Source: Oscillospiraceae bacterium | GTDB taxonomy: Bacteria > Bacillota > Clostridia > Oscillospirales > Oscillospiraceae | Direction of reading: 5' to 3' | DNA length: 64,000 nucleotides | Assembly: GCA_017516065.1 (NCBI GenBank) | Contig: JAFWDQ010000016.1 | Coordinates: 1 to 64,000, forward strand | The notes under the pieces: model-generated | Seen by the model: only the letters and a program-made list of their open reading frames with translations | The model's database searches: none | Told to the model about the DNA's origin: nothing | Program-made: the position numbers and the translations under genes | Shown: positions 49,416-59,015 of the stretch, piece after piece | Position numbering within the stretch: the first letter of the stretch is position 1 | How the letters are laid out: every line of letters begins with the position of its first letter

Positions 49416-51332
49416 ATGATCGACATCATGGCAGCGCATCTGCGCAAATCCTTTGAGACGGACCGTCTGCTTCTGAAGGACGTCAGCTTTCAGATCGAAA
49501 GCGGCGAGCGGGTGGGACTGCTGGGGCCCAACGGCGCCGGGAAGACCACCCTCCTGCGCATCCTCACCGGCGAGGTGCGGCCGGACGAGGGCTCCGTCAC
49601 CATCGCGGCGGGCCGGCGCGTGGGCGTGGTGTCCCAGATCCCCGTTTTTCCCGCGGACTGCACGGTATACGACGTGCTGCGGTCCGCCTTTGAACCCGTG
49701 CTGGCGGCGGGCCGTGAGCTGGACGAGCTCCGGGAGACGATGGAGGAGGACCCCTCCCGCGCCGTCCTGCAGCGGTACGACCGGCTGCAGGCGATCTTCG
49801 AGGCCGGCGGCGGCTATGAGTGGGAAGTCCGTCTGCACAAGGTAGCCAACGGTCTGGGCATCGGCCCGGCGATGCTGGAGAGCCTCTTCTCCGACCTCTC
49901 CGGCGGCGAGCAGACCCGGGTGAACCTGGGACGCATGATCCTGGAGGACACGGATATCCTGTTCCTGGACGAGCCCACGAACCATCTGGACCTGGACGCC
50001 ATCACCTGGCTGGAGAGCTATCTCGCCGGCTTCAAGGGCACGGTGCTCACCGTGTCCCACGACCGCTATTTCCTGGACAGGGCCATCACCCGGGCCATCG
50101 AGCTGGACAACGGAGAGGTATCCTTCTACAGCGGGAACTACAGCTTCTATGTCCGGGAGAAAGAGGCCCGCTATCAGGAGCAGCTGAAGCGGTATGAGAA
50201 GGAGCAGGCCAAGATCGCCCAGCTCACGGCGGCGGCGGATAAGATGCACCTGTGGGCCTTCATGGGAAACGACGCCCTGCACAAGCGGGCCTTCTCCATG
50301 GAAAAGCGCATCGAGCGGATCCGGCAGACGGACCGGCCGAAAAAAGAAAAGCGGATGACCGGCCGCTTTGAGGAGGAGGCGTTCTGCGGCGACCGGGTGC
50401 TGGAGATCCAGGGCCTGGAAAAGAGCTACGGCGAGCGGATCCTCTTCCGGGATCTGGAACTGCAGGTGGAGGCCGGGGAGCGCATCGCCATCTTGGGCCC
50501 CAACGGCGCCGGAAAGACCACGCTGCTGCGGCTGCTGCTGGACCGGGAGCCGGCGGACCGGGGCTGGGTCCGCATGGGCCCCTCGGTGAAGGCGGGCTAT
50601 CTGGAGCAGCACATCGTCTTCGACGAGCCGGACCGGACGCTGGTGGACACCCTGCTGTACGCCGGGAACTGTTCCACCCAGGAGGCCCGGGACAGGCTGG
50701 CGGCGTTCCACTTCCGGGGGGAGGACGTGTTCAAGACGGTGCGGCAGCTCTCCGGCGGCGAGCGGGCCCGCCTGCGGCTGTGCATGCTCATGGACGCGAA
50801 GCTGAACCTGCTGGTGCTGGACGAGCCCACGAACCATCTGGACCTGCCCTCCCGGGAGTGGATGGAGGATGCGGTGGAGGCCTTCGACGGCACGCTGCTG
50901 TTCGTGTCCCATGACCGGTATTTCATTGAGCGCTTTGCCACCCGGATCTGGGAACTCCGGGACGGACAGCTTCGGGACTGGCGCTGCGGCTACGCCCGCT
51001 ATCAGGAGCAGCGGGAGCGGGAGCGCCAGCAGCCTGCGGCGGTCCCGTCTGCGCCGAAGGCGCCGAAGAAGGAGAAGCCGGAGACCCAGCGCAAGCGGGA
51101 CCAGAAGGCGGAGCGGAAGCTGGCCGTGCTGGAGCGGGACATCGGGAAGAAGGAGGAGGAGCTTCAGGCTCTGGAAACGGAGATGGAGGCCGCCGCCTGC
51201 GACTATGTGCGCCTGAACGAGTTGCTGGCGGAGCAGGCGGAAAAGCAGGCGGAGCTGGAGGCTCTGTACGAGGCGTGGGAGGCCGACGCGGAGCGTCTGG
51301 CCGCCCCGGAGAGCGGCTCCTCCGGCGCGTGA
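49416..51332 (+). CDS. ABC-F family ATPase
   Basis: 638 aa from ATG 49416 (ribosome binding site GGGAGG). Two ABC domains, each with Walker A GPNGAGKTTLLR, LSGGEQ/LSGGER signatures and LDEPTNHLDL. They are joined by a charged linker (about 235-320), and a C-terminal coiled-coil domain of about 85 residues follows, as in Uup-type proteins. No membrane domain. Such proteins act on the ribosome or, for Uup-like members, DNA or ribosome quality control. The linker lacks features that would identify an antibiotic-resistance type with certainty. Confidence 0.93.
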   Translation: MIDIMAAHLRKSFETDRLLLKDVSFQIESGERVGLLGPNGAGKTTLLRILTGEVRPDEGSVTIAAGRRVGVVSQIPVFPADCTVYDVLRSAFEPVLAAGRELDELRETMEEDPSRAVLQRYDRLQAIFEAGGGYEWEVRLHKVANGLGIGPAMLESLFSDLSGGEQTRVNLGRMILEDTDILFLDEPTNHLDLDAITWLESYLAGFKGTVLTVSHDRYFLDRAITRAIELDNGEVSFYSGNYSFYVREKEARYQEQLKRYEKEQAKIAQLTAAADKMHLWAFMGNDALHKRAFSMEKRIERIRQTDRPKKEKRMTGRFEEEAFCGDRVLEIQGLEKSYGERILFRDLELQVEAGERIAILGPNGAGKTTLLRLLLDREPADRGWVRMGPSVKAGYLEQHIVFDEPDRTLVDTLLYAGNCSTQEARDRLAAFHFRGEDVFKTVRQLSGGERARLRLCMLMDAKLNLLVLDEPTNHLDLPSREWMEDAVEAFDGTLLFVSHDRYFIERFATRIWELRDGQLRDWRCGYARYQEQRERERQQPAAVPSAPKAPKKEKPETQRKRDQKAERKLAVLERDIGKKEEELQALETEMEAAACDYVRLNELLAEQAEKQAELEALYEAWEADAERLAAPESGSSGA

Positions 51333-51442
51333 TGTGCCCTGCGGGGAATAAAAAAACAAAAGCAGAGGATCGAAAAGAGAAGAAAAATCATAGATTTTCC
51401 GGAAAAATTGCCGTTTCTGCGTAATATCCGTAAAGATAAATA

Positions 51443-51471
51443 TTGCATTTTTGTTCACGATGCGCTAAAAT
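51443..51471 (+). promoter_or_regulatory. Promoter of the amino-acid ABC importer
   Basis: TTGCAT (51443-51448), 17-nt spacer, TAAAAT (51466-51471). Confidence 0.65.
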
Positions 51472-51548
51472 AAGTGCGGTTTAAATCATACCCGAGAGAC
51501 CGATATAATGAAAACACATGAAAAACACATGAAAAGGAGAAACAAACC

Positions 51549-52412
51549 ATGAAGAAAATTGCAAAACTTCTCTCCCTGGCACTGGCCCTGTGCCTGTGTC
51601 TGGCTCTGTTTGCCGGCTGCGGCTCCGCTCCTGCCGGCGAGGGCGACGCTGCGCCTCCCGATGACGCCGCTGTGACCGACACCGCCGCTGACGCCGAGGG
51701 CGAGGGCGACGCCGCTCCCACCGAGCCGGGCGGCACCCTGATCATGGCTACCAACGCGGAATTCCCTCCCTATGAGTTCTATGAGAACGGCGAGGTCGTG
51801 GGCATCGACGCTGAGATCGCCGCCGCCATCGCCGAGAAGCTGGGCATGACGCTGGAGATCTCCGATATGGACTTCTCCGCCATCATCGCGGCCGTCCAGT
51901 CCGGCAAGGCCGATATGGGCATGGCCGGCATGACCGTGACGGAGGACCGTCTGCAGAGCGTTGACTTCTCCACCTCCTATGCCACCGGCATCCAGTCCAT
52001 CATCGTGCCCGAGGGCAGCCCCATCACCAGCGTTGACGACCTGTTCGCTGAGGGCGCCAACTACACCGTCGGCGTGCAGCAGGATACCACCGGCGACATC
52101 TACGCCACCGGTGACATCGCCGACGCCGGCCTGGGCACCGTGGAGCGCTACAACAAGGGCGCCGACGCCGTGCAGGCTCTGAAGACCGGCAAGGTCGACT
52201 GCGTCATCATCGACAACCAGCCCGCCAAGGCCTATGTGGCCGCCAACGAGGGCCTGACGATCCTTGATACCGCCTATGCGGAAGAGGATTACGCCATCTG
52301 CTTTGCCAAGGAGAACACCGAGCTGTCCGCCGCCGTGGACGCCGCTCTGCAGGAGCTCATCGCCGACGGCACCGTTCAGTCCATCCTCGACAAGTACATC
52401 GTTGCAGACTGA
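51549..52412 (+). CDS. Polar amino-acid ABC transporter, substrate-binding lipoprotein
   Basis: 287 aa. Signal peptide with lipobox LFAGC (Cys24), an Ala/Asp/Glu-rich linker, then a type II SBP_bac_3 domain (TLIMATNAEFPPYEFYENGEVVGIDAEIAAAIAEKLG in pieces; GMAGMTVTEDR; SVDFSTSYATG). It binds an amino acid outside the membrane and feeds the downstream permease-ATPase pair. The specific amino acid is not deducible. Codon use is strongly biased, suggesting high expression. Confidence 0.94.
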   Translation: MKKIAKLLSLALALCLCLALFAGCGSAPAGEGDAAPPDDAAVTDTAADAEGEGDAAPTEPGGTLIMATNAEFPPYEFYENGEVVGIDAEIAAAIAEKLGMTLEISDMDFSAIIAAVQSGKADMGMAGMTVTEDRLQSVDFSTSYATGIQSIIVPEGSPITSVDDLFAEGANYTVGVQQDTTGDIYATGDIADAGLGTVERYNKGADAVQALKTGKVDCVIIDNQPAKAYVAANEGLTILDTAYAEEDYAICFAKENTELSAAVDAALQELIADGTVQSILDKYIVAD

Positions 52413-52449
52413 GCGCACCCGCATATAGAGTAAAGAGAAACACATCTGA

Positions 52450-52478
52450 CAGGGGCGGCCTGTTGCCGCCCCTGTTTT
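52450..52478 (+). terminator. Internal hairpin between binding-protein and permease genes
   Basis: CAGGGGCGGC and GCCGCCCCTG form a 10-bp stem with loop CTGTT and a short TTTT tail. It probably terminates part of the transcripts so that more binding protein than permease is made. Confidence 0.8.
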
Positions 52479-52506
52479 GACTTGCAACGGATAAGGAGGC
52501 GACGGC

Positions 52507-53247
52507 GTGGTTCTTCTGGCGACGTGGCTTGCGAATATTCAGTCCCAGTTCATCCTCTGCTTCATCCAGGATGACCGATGGAAGCGGTACATATTAAAAG
52601 GTCTGGGCAACACCATCAAGATGGCGGTCTTCGCCGTCATCATCGGCATCATCATCGGCATCATCGTGGCCATCGTCCGCTCCACCCACGACAAGACGGC
52701 GGATACGGCCCACAAGGGCTTCGGGCGGGCGATCCTCAACATCGTCAACGGCATCTGCCACGTCTATCTGACGATCGTCCGCGGTACGCCCGTCATCGTG
52801 CAGATCATGATCTACTACTACCTCATCTTTGCCTCGTCCAACAACGGCGTGCTGGTGGGCATCATCGCCTTCGGCATCAACTCCGGCGCGTACGTGGCGG
52901 AGATCTTCCGGGCGGGCATCATGTCCATCGATCAGGGACAGTTTGAGGCGGGCCGATCACTGGGCTTCAACTATGTTCAGACCATGCGCCACATCATCGT
53001 TCCCCAGGCCTTCAAGAACGTGCTTCCCGCTCTGGGCAACGAGTTCATCGTCCTGCTCAAGGAGACCTCCGTGGCCGGCTACGTGGCGGTCATGGATCTG
53101 ACCAAGGGCGCATATATCATCGTCGGGCGGACCTATACGGCCTTCATGCCGCTGATCGGCGCGGCGCTGATCTATCTGGTCATCGTCATGTTCCTGGAAT
53201 GGCTGTTCCACAAGCTGGAGAGGAGGCTGCGCAATGACGAACGGTGA
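52507..53247 (+). CDS. Polar amino-acid ABC transporter permease
   Basis: 246 aa from GTG 52507 with ribosome binding site AAGGAGG 8 nt upstream. The HisM/GlnP-type family motif is seen in [13 protein letters not shown], and the EAA loop in [35 protein letters not shown] (in part). About five membrane helices. It overlaps the ATPase gene by 14 bp. Confidence 0.95.
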   Translation: MVLLATWLANIQSQFILCFIQDDRWKRYILKGLGNTIKMAVFAVIIGIIIGIIVAIVRSTHDKTADTAHKGFGRAILNIVNGICHVYLTIVRGTPVIVQIMIYYYLIFASSNNGVLVGIIAFGINSGAYVAEIFRAGIMSIDQGQFEAGRSLGFNYVQTMRHIIVPQAFKNVLPALGNEFIVLLKETSVAGYVAVMDLTKGAYIIVGRTYTAFMPLIGAALIYLVIVMFLEWLFHKLERRLRNDER

Positions 53248-53980
53248 AGTCCTCATCCGCGTGGAAGGGCTGGAAAAGCACTTCAAGGGCGGCGCCATCA
53301 AGGCCCTCAACGGCGTAGACGCCGAGGTCCATAAGGGCGAGGTGGTGGTGGTCATCGGGCCCTCCGGTTCCGGCAAGTCCACCTTCCTGCGCTGCCTGAA
53401 CCTGCTGGAGGTCCCCACCGGCGGCCACATCTTCTTCGAGGGGACGGATATCACGAACCCGAAGATCAACATCAACATCCACCGGCAGAAGATGGGCATG
53501 GTGTTCCAGCACTTCAACCTGTTTCCCCACATGACGGTGCTGGGCAATATGACCATCGCGCCGATCAAGCTGCTCAAGCAGTCCAAGGCGGACGCGGAGG
53601 CCAAGGCAATGAAGCTGCTGGAGCGCGTCAATCTGGCGGACCGCGCCCAGGCGTATCCCAACCAGCTCTCCGGCGGTCAGAAGCAGCGCATCGCCATCGT
53701 CCGGGCCCTGTGCATGGAGCCGGACGTGATGCTCTTCGACGAGCCCACCTCGGCCCTGGACCCGGAGATGGTAGGCGAGGTCCTGGAGGTCATGAAACAG
53801 CTGGCCGCCACCGGCATGACCATGGTGGTGGTCACCCACGAGATGGGCTTTGCCCGTGAAGTCGGCGACCGCGTGCTGTTTATGGACGGCGGCCTGCTGG
53901 TGGAACAGGGCGGCCCGGAGGAGATCTTCGGCAGTCCCAAGAGCGAGCGCCTCCAGGCGTTCCTGTCCAAGATGCTGTAA
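53234..53980 (+). CDS. Polar amino-acid ABC transporter ATPase
   Basis: 248 aa with Walker [11 protein letters not shown]-loop [14 protein letters not shown], signature LSGGQKQR, Walker [15 protein letters not shown] and H-switch VVTHEMGF: a complete GlnQ/HisP-type ATPase. It powers the importer with the two upstream genes. Followed by a terminator. Confidence 0.97.
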   Translation: MTNGEVLIRVEGLEKHFKGGAIKALNGVDAEVHKGEVVVVIGPSGSGKSTFLRCLNLLEVPTGGHIFFEGTDITNPKININIHRQKMGMVFQHFNLFPHMTVLGNMTIAPIKLLKQSKADAEAKAMKLLERVNLADRAQAYPNQLSGGQKQRIAIVRALCMEPDVMLFDEPTSALDPEMVGEVLEVMKQLAATGMTMVVVTHEMGFAREVGDRVLFMDGGLLVEQGGPEEIFGSPKSERLQAFLSKML

Positions 53981-53998
53981 ACGAAAAAGAAAACAAGA

Positions 53999-54030
53999 AG
54001 GACGCGCTGCTATGTGCAGCGCGTCCTTTT
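53999..54030 (+). terminator. Terminator of the ABC importer operon
   Basis: AGGACGCGCTGC and GCAGCGCGTCCT form a 12-bp stem with loop TATGT, followed by TTT. Confidence 0.92.
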
Positions 54031-54069
54031 CGATTGAAAACCCGCGAAGCGGCTTCGATTTGACTTTTT

Positions 54070-56262
54070 TTACATGATCTTCGTGCTCTCCAGCTGCCGG
54101 ATGAACATCTCGTTGAGCCGGATCACCGGTTTACGGAGGACAAGACCCAGCAGCAGGGCGAGGACCAGATAGATCAGGAGCTTGCTGATCTGGTTTATGT
54201 AGGTGTCCCCGTAGAAACCGGCGATGCACTCCCGCATGGCGTTCATGGCATAGGGGAACGGCAGCAGCGGATAGGCTTTCTGGAAGGGCTCGGGCAGCAT
54301 CTGGATCGGGAAGGTGCCGCCGGAGCCGGCCACCTGGATCACCAGCAGCACCACGCAGATGGCCTTTCCGATATCGCCGAAGGAGACGGCCAGCGCGTAG
54401 ATGACGCTGCAGAAAATGACGCTGATGATCCAGCACGTGACAAGGAAGAGCATGGGATGCGCGCATTGGATGCCTAAATAGAACAGATCGCCCAGACAGA
54501 TGAGGGTGCTCTGCGCCAGTCCGATGATGAGGAACAGTATCCAGCGGCCCAGGTAGCACTGCCAGTGCCGCAGACGGTTCATCTCCTCCCTGCGCTCCTC
54601 CGATACCTCCGTTTTCAGGACGGCCACCAGTACGACGCAGCCCACCCAGATCGCCAGAGTGGTGTAGAAGGGCGTCATGGCCGTTCCGTAGTTATCGATC
54701 GGATAGAACCGGATCGTGTTCAGGGAGACCGGCGAGGCCAAAAAGCTGCTGAGCTCTTCCGCCGGGGTGTCCAGGATCTCGGCCAGCAGGGACGCGTCGT
54801 CGCCCTGGGTCGCCGAATCCAGCCGGGCGATGATCGTCCGTAGCTCCCTGTCGGCGTCCTCCAGCAGGCGGGCCGATTCATTGAGCTGCCGGCTCAGCTC
54901 GGTCAGCGAGTCGGCGCCGGCACCACCGGCGGCAGCGGCAGCGTCGGCGGCGTCATTCAGCTGGTAGAGCAGACTGCCGGTCGTCCCGTTGAGCCGATGG
55001 AGCGATGAAAGCAGCGTGTCCAGCTTGGGCCGCAGGTCCGTCTCATAGTCCTGCCGCAGCTGCTCAAGCGCGTCCGCGCTCTGCTGGGCCAGCTCCTGCA
55101 GCTCCTCCTGATAGAAATCGGCACTGGCGCCCGCGCCGTTCAGGGCCTCGCAGGTGGTCAGCAGGGCCGAATCCAGATTGTCCATCATCTCCAGGGTGCT
55201 GTCCAGCCGCCAGATCAGAACGTTCAGCGCCCGGTGATCGGACGGACCGATGTCCGGCAGGAGACTCTCCAGCAGCACCAGAGAATCCCGGACGTCTGAC
55301 AGCCGGTTCCAGAGGATCTCCACCTCGCCGGCCGCGGCATACAGGCCGTCGGTGGCGCCCTCCGTCTGGCCGGAGATGGCGTCGAGGCTGCCGTCGATCT
55401 CGTCGGCGATGACCTGACAGCAGGCCGCCGTTTCCGCAAGCATGGCGTCGATGGCGGCTACAGTGGTATCCGTGGACGCGGCAAGGGAGTCCAGCCCGTT
55501 GTCCGCGTTTTGGAGCATGGTCTGCACGCTCTCCGTCGCTTCGCCGGTGCCGGCCAGATAGTCGCTGCTGACGGCCAGCATCTGACCCAGGGCGTCCACC
55601 ACATCGGCCCAGGCCCGCAGGGTGACGGCGGCGGTGGAGAGCTCCCGGTGCGTCTGCTTCAGCTGATCCGTCAGCTGGCTCACCGCATTCTCCATGCCGG
55701 TTTCGTCCAGGGTGGTACTGAGCCCTTGCAGCAGGCTCAGCGCGACCTCCGTCACCGTCTGGGTGAAGGCCTGGTCGATCTCCTGTTGGAGGGCGGAGGC
55801 ACCCTTGTCCGTGATCTTGGGCGCGATGGCGTTTTCCTTTTCGTTGAGGTAGTATAGGATCTCCGAGTGCTGCGCATCGCCGACGAACAGGCTCATCATA
55901 TCCCGGCTGAAGGAGGCCGGCAGCACGATGGCGGCATAGTAGGAGCCGTCCTCCACGCCTCGGATGGCGTCCGCCTCGTCGGTGAAGACCCAGTCCAGCT
56001 TGTCGTTCTCCCGCAGCTTGGACAGAACGATATCCCCGATGTTCAGCGTCATGGGGAAGAGACTGCCGGTGTAGCCTTCGTCCACGCTGGCCACGGCTAC
56101 CTTCAGACCGCCGGTGTTGCTGTAGGGATCCCAGCAGGCCGCGATGTTGAACCAGGCATACAGCGGCGGGACCACGATCAGGCCCAGGATGACGACCCAG
56201 GCGACGAGATTGTTCCGGAGCTTTGCCAGATCGCCCCGGAAAACGGCGAGGATGTTTTTCAT
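54070..56262 (-). CDS. YhgE/Pip-family membrane protein (second of pair)
   Basis: 730 aa. One N-terminal membrane helix (about 17-38, VAWVVILGLIVVPPLYAWFNI), the conserved WDPYSNTGGLKVAVASVDEGY, then a large extracytoplasmic coiled-coil-rich region (about 60-520) and a C-terminal ABC-2-type block of about six helices ending near 715. The family includes B. subtilis YhgE and Lactococcus Pip (a phage receptor) and relates to EsaA of type VII secretion. It overlaps the upstream paralogue by 4 bp. Ribosome binding site GGGGTGA. Confidence 0.9.
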   Translation of the reverse strand: MKNILAVFRGDLAKLRNNLVAWVVILGLIVVPPLYAWFNIAACWDPYSNTGGLKVAVASVDEGYTGSLFPMTLNIGDIVLSKLRENDKLDWVFTDEADAIRGVEDGSYYAAIVLPASFSRDMMSLFVGDAQHSEILYYLNEKENAIAPKITDKGASALQQEIDQAFTQTVTEVALSLLQGLSTTLDETGMENAVSQLTDQLKQTHRELSTAAVTLRAWADVVDALGQMLAVSSDYLAGTGEATESVQTMLQNADNGLDSLAASTDTTVAAIDAMLAETAACCQVIADEIDGSLDAISGQTEGATDGLYAAAGEVEILWNRLSDVRDSLVLLESLLPDIGPSDHRALNVLIWRLDSTLEMMDNLDSALLTTCEALNGAGASADFYQEELQELAQQSADALEQLRQDYETDLRPKLDTLLSSLHRLNGTTGSLLYQLNDAADAAAAAGGAGADSLTELSRQLNESARLLEDADRELRTIIARLDSATQGDDASLLAEILDTPAEELSSFLASPVSLNTIRFYPIDNYGTAMTPFYTTLAIWVGCVVLVAVLKTEVSEERREEMNRLRHWQCYLGRWILFLIIGLAQSTLICLGDLFYLGIQCAHPMLFLVTCWIISVIFCSVIYALAVSFGDIGKAICVVLLVIQVAGSGGTFPIQMLPEPFQKAYPLLPFPYAMNAMRECIAGFYGDTYINQISKLLIYLVLALLLGLVLRKPVIRLNEMFIRQLESTKIM

Positions 56263-58781
56263 CGGTCGTCACCCCTCTCTCCATCGTCCGTTTGCACGGT
56301 CTCGAGCAGCTCCTCCCGGGACAGGCCCAGCAGCCGCTCCTTTTCCTCCAGATTATCGCGGATATAGGCGATGCAGAGCAGATAGACCACCACGGCGATG
56401 ATGGCGACGATCCACAGGACGAGAAGGACCAGCTTGGCGTTGATGCTGAACATCAGGACACACAGGACCACCGGCACCAGGATGAGGAGCAGGAAACCCG
56501 TCCGCACCCGGCGGTGGTAGAGCGCGCGGAAGCGCTCCGCCCTGCGGAGCATGGCCTCCCGGGATTGCGGCTCCCGCGCCAAGACCCGCAGCACCCGGTC
56601 CAGCCGGGTGAAGGAGCGCACGGTCCCGTTCTCCTCGCAGAGCATCAGGCCCGTCTCCTCCAGCCGCCGGTCAAACATCCGGTTCAGATTCACCAGTAGC
56701 GGCCGGATACACAGACCGATAAACAGCCCCACCAACAGGAAGATCAGCAGCTTGCAGAGGTCTTCCACATAGAGATTCCCGTACATCCCGGCGATGGACT
56801 CCCGCATGGCGCCCACGCTGTAGGAGAACGGAAGGAAGGGATGGATCCGCTGGAAGAACTGGGGGGTCATCTCGATGGGGAACGTACCGGAGGAGCCGGG
56901 GATCTGCAAAATGACCAGAACGACGCACAGGGCCTTACCCACGTGCTTGAACGTCAGGGCCAGGGTGTAGATCAGATTGACATAGACAAGGGAGGTCACC
57001 AGTCCCGCCCCGATCAGCGCGCCGGGATGGACACACTGCACCTTCAGCAGGAAGATATCTCCCAGGCAGATGATCAGCGCCTGGATCAGCCCCACGGAGA
57101 TGAACAGCAGCCAGCGGCCGAGGTAGGACTGCGTGGTGGTGAAGGACCGGATCTTTTCGTCCCGGTCCACCTCCAACTTGAATACGGCGATGAGCACGAT
57201 GCCGCTGACCCAGATGGCCAGATTGGAGAAGAAGGGCGTCATGCCGGAGCCATAGTTTTCCACGGGGAAAAGCGCCTGCGTATCCAGCTCGATGGGAGAG
57301 GACATGAAATCCGCCGCCTGTTCGGCGTCCATATGGGTCAGCGCCAGAACATCCTGATAGGCCTGGGAGCTGAGGATGGCGTCCAGATCCGTCTGCACGT
57401 CCCGCAGATGATCGGTCAGCTCCTCCTTCAGGACCGTGATATCGTTCACGGCGGTGCGCGTCTGCTCCAGGCAGTCGCGCAGATTGCCGGTGAGGCTCTG
57501 CAGCTCCTCCGCGGCCCGGTCCGCCTCCGTCAGGCACAGTTCCAGCGTATCGAAGGCCTGATCCAGGTCGTCCATCCGCTGCTCCAGCTCCGGCGTGAGA
57601 TCGGTGCGCTGATCGTGGATCGCCTGACTCGTATCGCGGATGGTTTTGCTGAGCATGTCGGAGAGATCGTCCAGATCGTCGACGGCGTTCTGGAGCGCCG
57701 TACTGGTCCCCTCCAGCTCCGACAGGACCCACCGCTGCCGCTCGTTTTCCACCTGCAGCGTCTCGATGGCATCCGACAGCAGCTTATGGAAGGGCAGCAG
57801 CTGCGCCAACGCCTGGCACCGCGCCAGAACGTCCTCCGTGCGCTTGGCCAGGTCCTCCGTCGCGTAAATCGCGCTGTCCAGATAGTCGGTCGTCCGCCGG
57901 ACCTGCCGGTCCAGCTCGTCGATATCGGCCAACGCCTGCACATCCAGCGCGGAAAGCGTTTCCTCTGCCTGAGCCAGGGTGTCGTCCGCGTTGTCGGAGA
58001 AGGCGGCCAGCTCCGTCCGGCAGCTTGCCAGGAGGACCCGCCCGTCCGCCAGGGACTGCTGCCCGTCCGCCGCCGCCGAGCGGGTGGCGGCCAGCAGCGT
58101 GTCCGTCCGGTCCAGCAGGACAAAGCAGCTTTCATAGGGGTCCGTCGCCTGCCCGTTGTCCGACAGCAGCCAGATGATCTCCGAGAGCTGTCTGTGGAGG
58201 TCCTGCTCCATGTCGGACACGTCGTCCGCGGTCTGACCGGCGGCATCCTCTATGACCCCCACCACCGCCTCGGTGGCCACGGACAGGAAGGTGCTGTTGA
58301 TCTCCTCCTGGATGGCGGAGGCGCCGGCGTCCGTGACCTTGGGTGCGATGGCGTTCGCTTTTTCGTTGAGGTAATAGTCGATGGTGGGGTCGCCGACCTT
58401 ACCGTCCAGGATACTGATGAGCTCCGCGCTGAAATTCTCCGGAATGATCAGCGCGGCGTAGTATTCGCCGGCCTTGACGCCGGTGATGGCCTCCTCCTCC
58501 GTACAGAAGACCCACCCTAACTTGTCGTCGTCCCGGAGCCCGTCCACGATGCTGTCGCCCACGTTGACGGAGCCGGTGAGTTCATTGTACGCGCCCTGAT
58601 CGTTGCTGACCACGGCGATGGGGATGCCGCTGGTGTTGCTGTAGGGATCCATGTTGGCAAGGATATTGCACCAGGCGTACAGGGAGGGGATCAGGCACAC
58701 GCCGATCACCGTCACCAGCGCGAAGAAATTCCGGCAGATTCGCCCAACGTCCCGTGTATAGATCCGGAAGATGGTTTTCAT
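56259..58781 (-). CDS. YhgE/Pip-family membrane protein (first of pair)
   Basis: 840 aa. Same architecture as its neighbour (DPYSNTSGIPIAVVSNDQGAY, long extracytoplasmic helical region rich in L-D/E heptads, C-terminal multi-helix domain), but with an extra tail of about 135 residues. This tail has a cytoplasmic basic segment and two further membrane helices (about 770-815). The two proteins probably form a heteromeric complex, since they are paralogous, adjacent and coupled. Divergent from a three-gene signalling operon. Ribosome binding site AAAGGAGG. Confidence 0.9.
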   Translation of the reverse strand: MKTIFRIYTRDVGRICRNFFALVTVIGVCLIPSLYAWCNILANMDPYSNTSGIPIAVVSNDQGAYNELTGSVNVGDSIVDGLRDDDKLGWVFCTEEEAITGVKAGEYYAALIIPENFSAELISILDGKVGDPTIDYYLNEKANAIAPKVTDAGASAIQEEINSTFLSVATEAVVGVIEDAAGQTADDVSDMEQDLHRQLSEIIWLLSDNGQATDPYESCFVLLDRTDTLLAATRSAAADGQQSLADGRVLLASCRTELAAFSDNADDTLAQAEETLSALDVQALADIDELDRQVRRTTDYLDSAIYATEDLAKRTEDVLARCQALAQLLPFHKLLSDAIETLQVENERQRWVLSELEGTSTALQNAVDDLDDLSDMLSKTIRDTSQAIHDQRTDLTPELEQRMDDLDQAFDTLELCLTEADRAAEELQSLTGNLRDCLEQTRTAVNDITVLKEELTDHLRDVQTDLDAILSSQAYQDVLALTHMDAEQAADFMSSPIELDTQALFPVENYGSGMTPFFSNLAIWVSGIVLIAVFKLEVDRDEKIRSFTTTQSYLGRWLLFISVGLIQALIICLGDIFLLKVQCVHPGALIGAGLVTSLVYVNLIYTLALTFKHVGKALCVVLVILQIPGSSGTFPIEMTPQFFQRIHPFLPFSYSVGAMRESIAGMYGNLYVEDLCKLLIFLLVGLFIGLCIRPLLVNLNRMFDRRLEETGLMLCEENGTVRSFTRLDRVLRVLAREPQSREAMLRRAERFRALYHRRVRTGFLLLILVPVVLCVLMFSINAKLVLLVLWIVAIIAVVVYLLCIAYIRDNLEEKERLLGLSREELLETVQTDDGERGDDR

Positions 58782-58834
58782 CGGTGCCCTCCTTTCCCCG
58801 CCGCCGCAGTTTTAATAAGATGGATATTTTATTT

Positions 58835-58840
58835 ATTATA
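58835..58840 (-). promoter_or_regulatory. -10 element of the YhgE/Pip operon
   Basis: Minus strand TATAAT in an A+T-rich stretch, with a poor -35 (TGGAAA) at 17 nt. The weak -35 suggests activator dependence. Confidence 0.5.
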
Positions 58841-58972
58841 TCAGGTTCTTTTTTCAGTTTCCATAATAAAAATCAAAATACGCAAAAAAATCGGCAGACA
58901 GCCCGTTTTTCCCGTGGGGACGAGCAGCCCGACCCGAAAAATTTTGTGGTAGAAACGGCGGGACAACTTTGC

Positions 58973-58978
58973 TATAAT
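58973..58978 (+). promoter_or_regulatory. -10 element of the signalling operon
   Basis: TATAAT at 58973-58978. No recognisable -35 lies at 16-18 nt. Because it overlaps the ATG at 58977 and precedes the ATG at 58986 by 8 bp, the true start of the first gene must be downstream (GTG 59016). Confidence 0.6.
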
Positions 58979-59015
58979 GATTGCGATGAAAAAAAGACGC
59001 GGGGAGGGAGCAACG

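Noticed and set aside
48903..51458. 851-codon minus-strand open frame opposite murF and the ABC-F gene
   Set aside because: Shadow frame of high-G+C coding DNA. The plus strand has intact MurF and ABC-F motifs, and the minus product is low-complexity Gly/Arg/Leu/His with no start signal.
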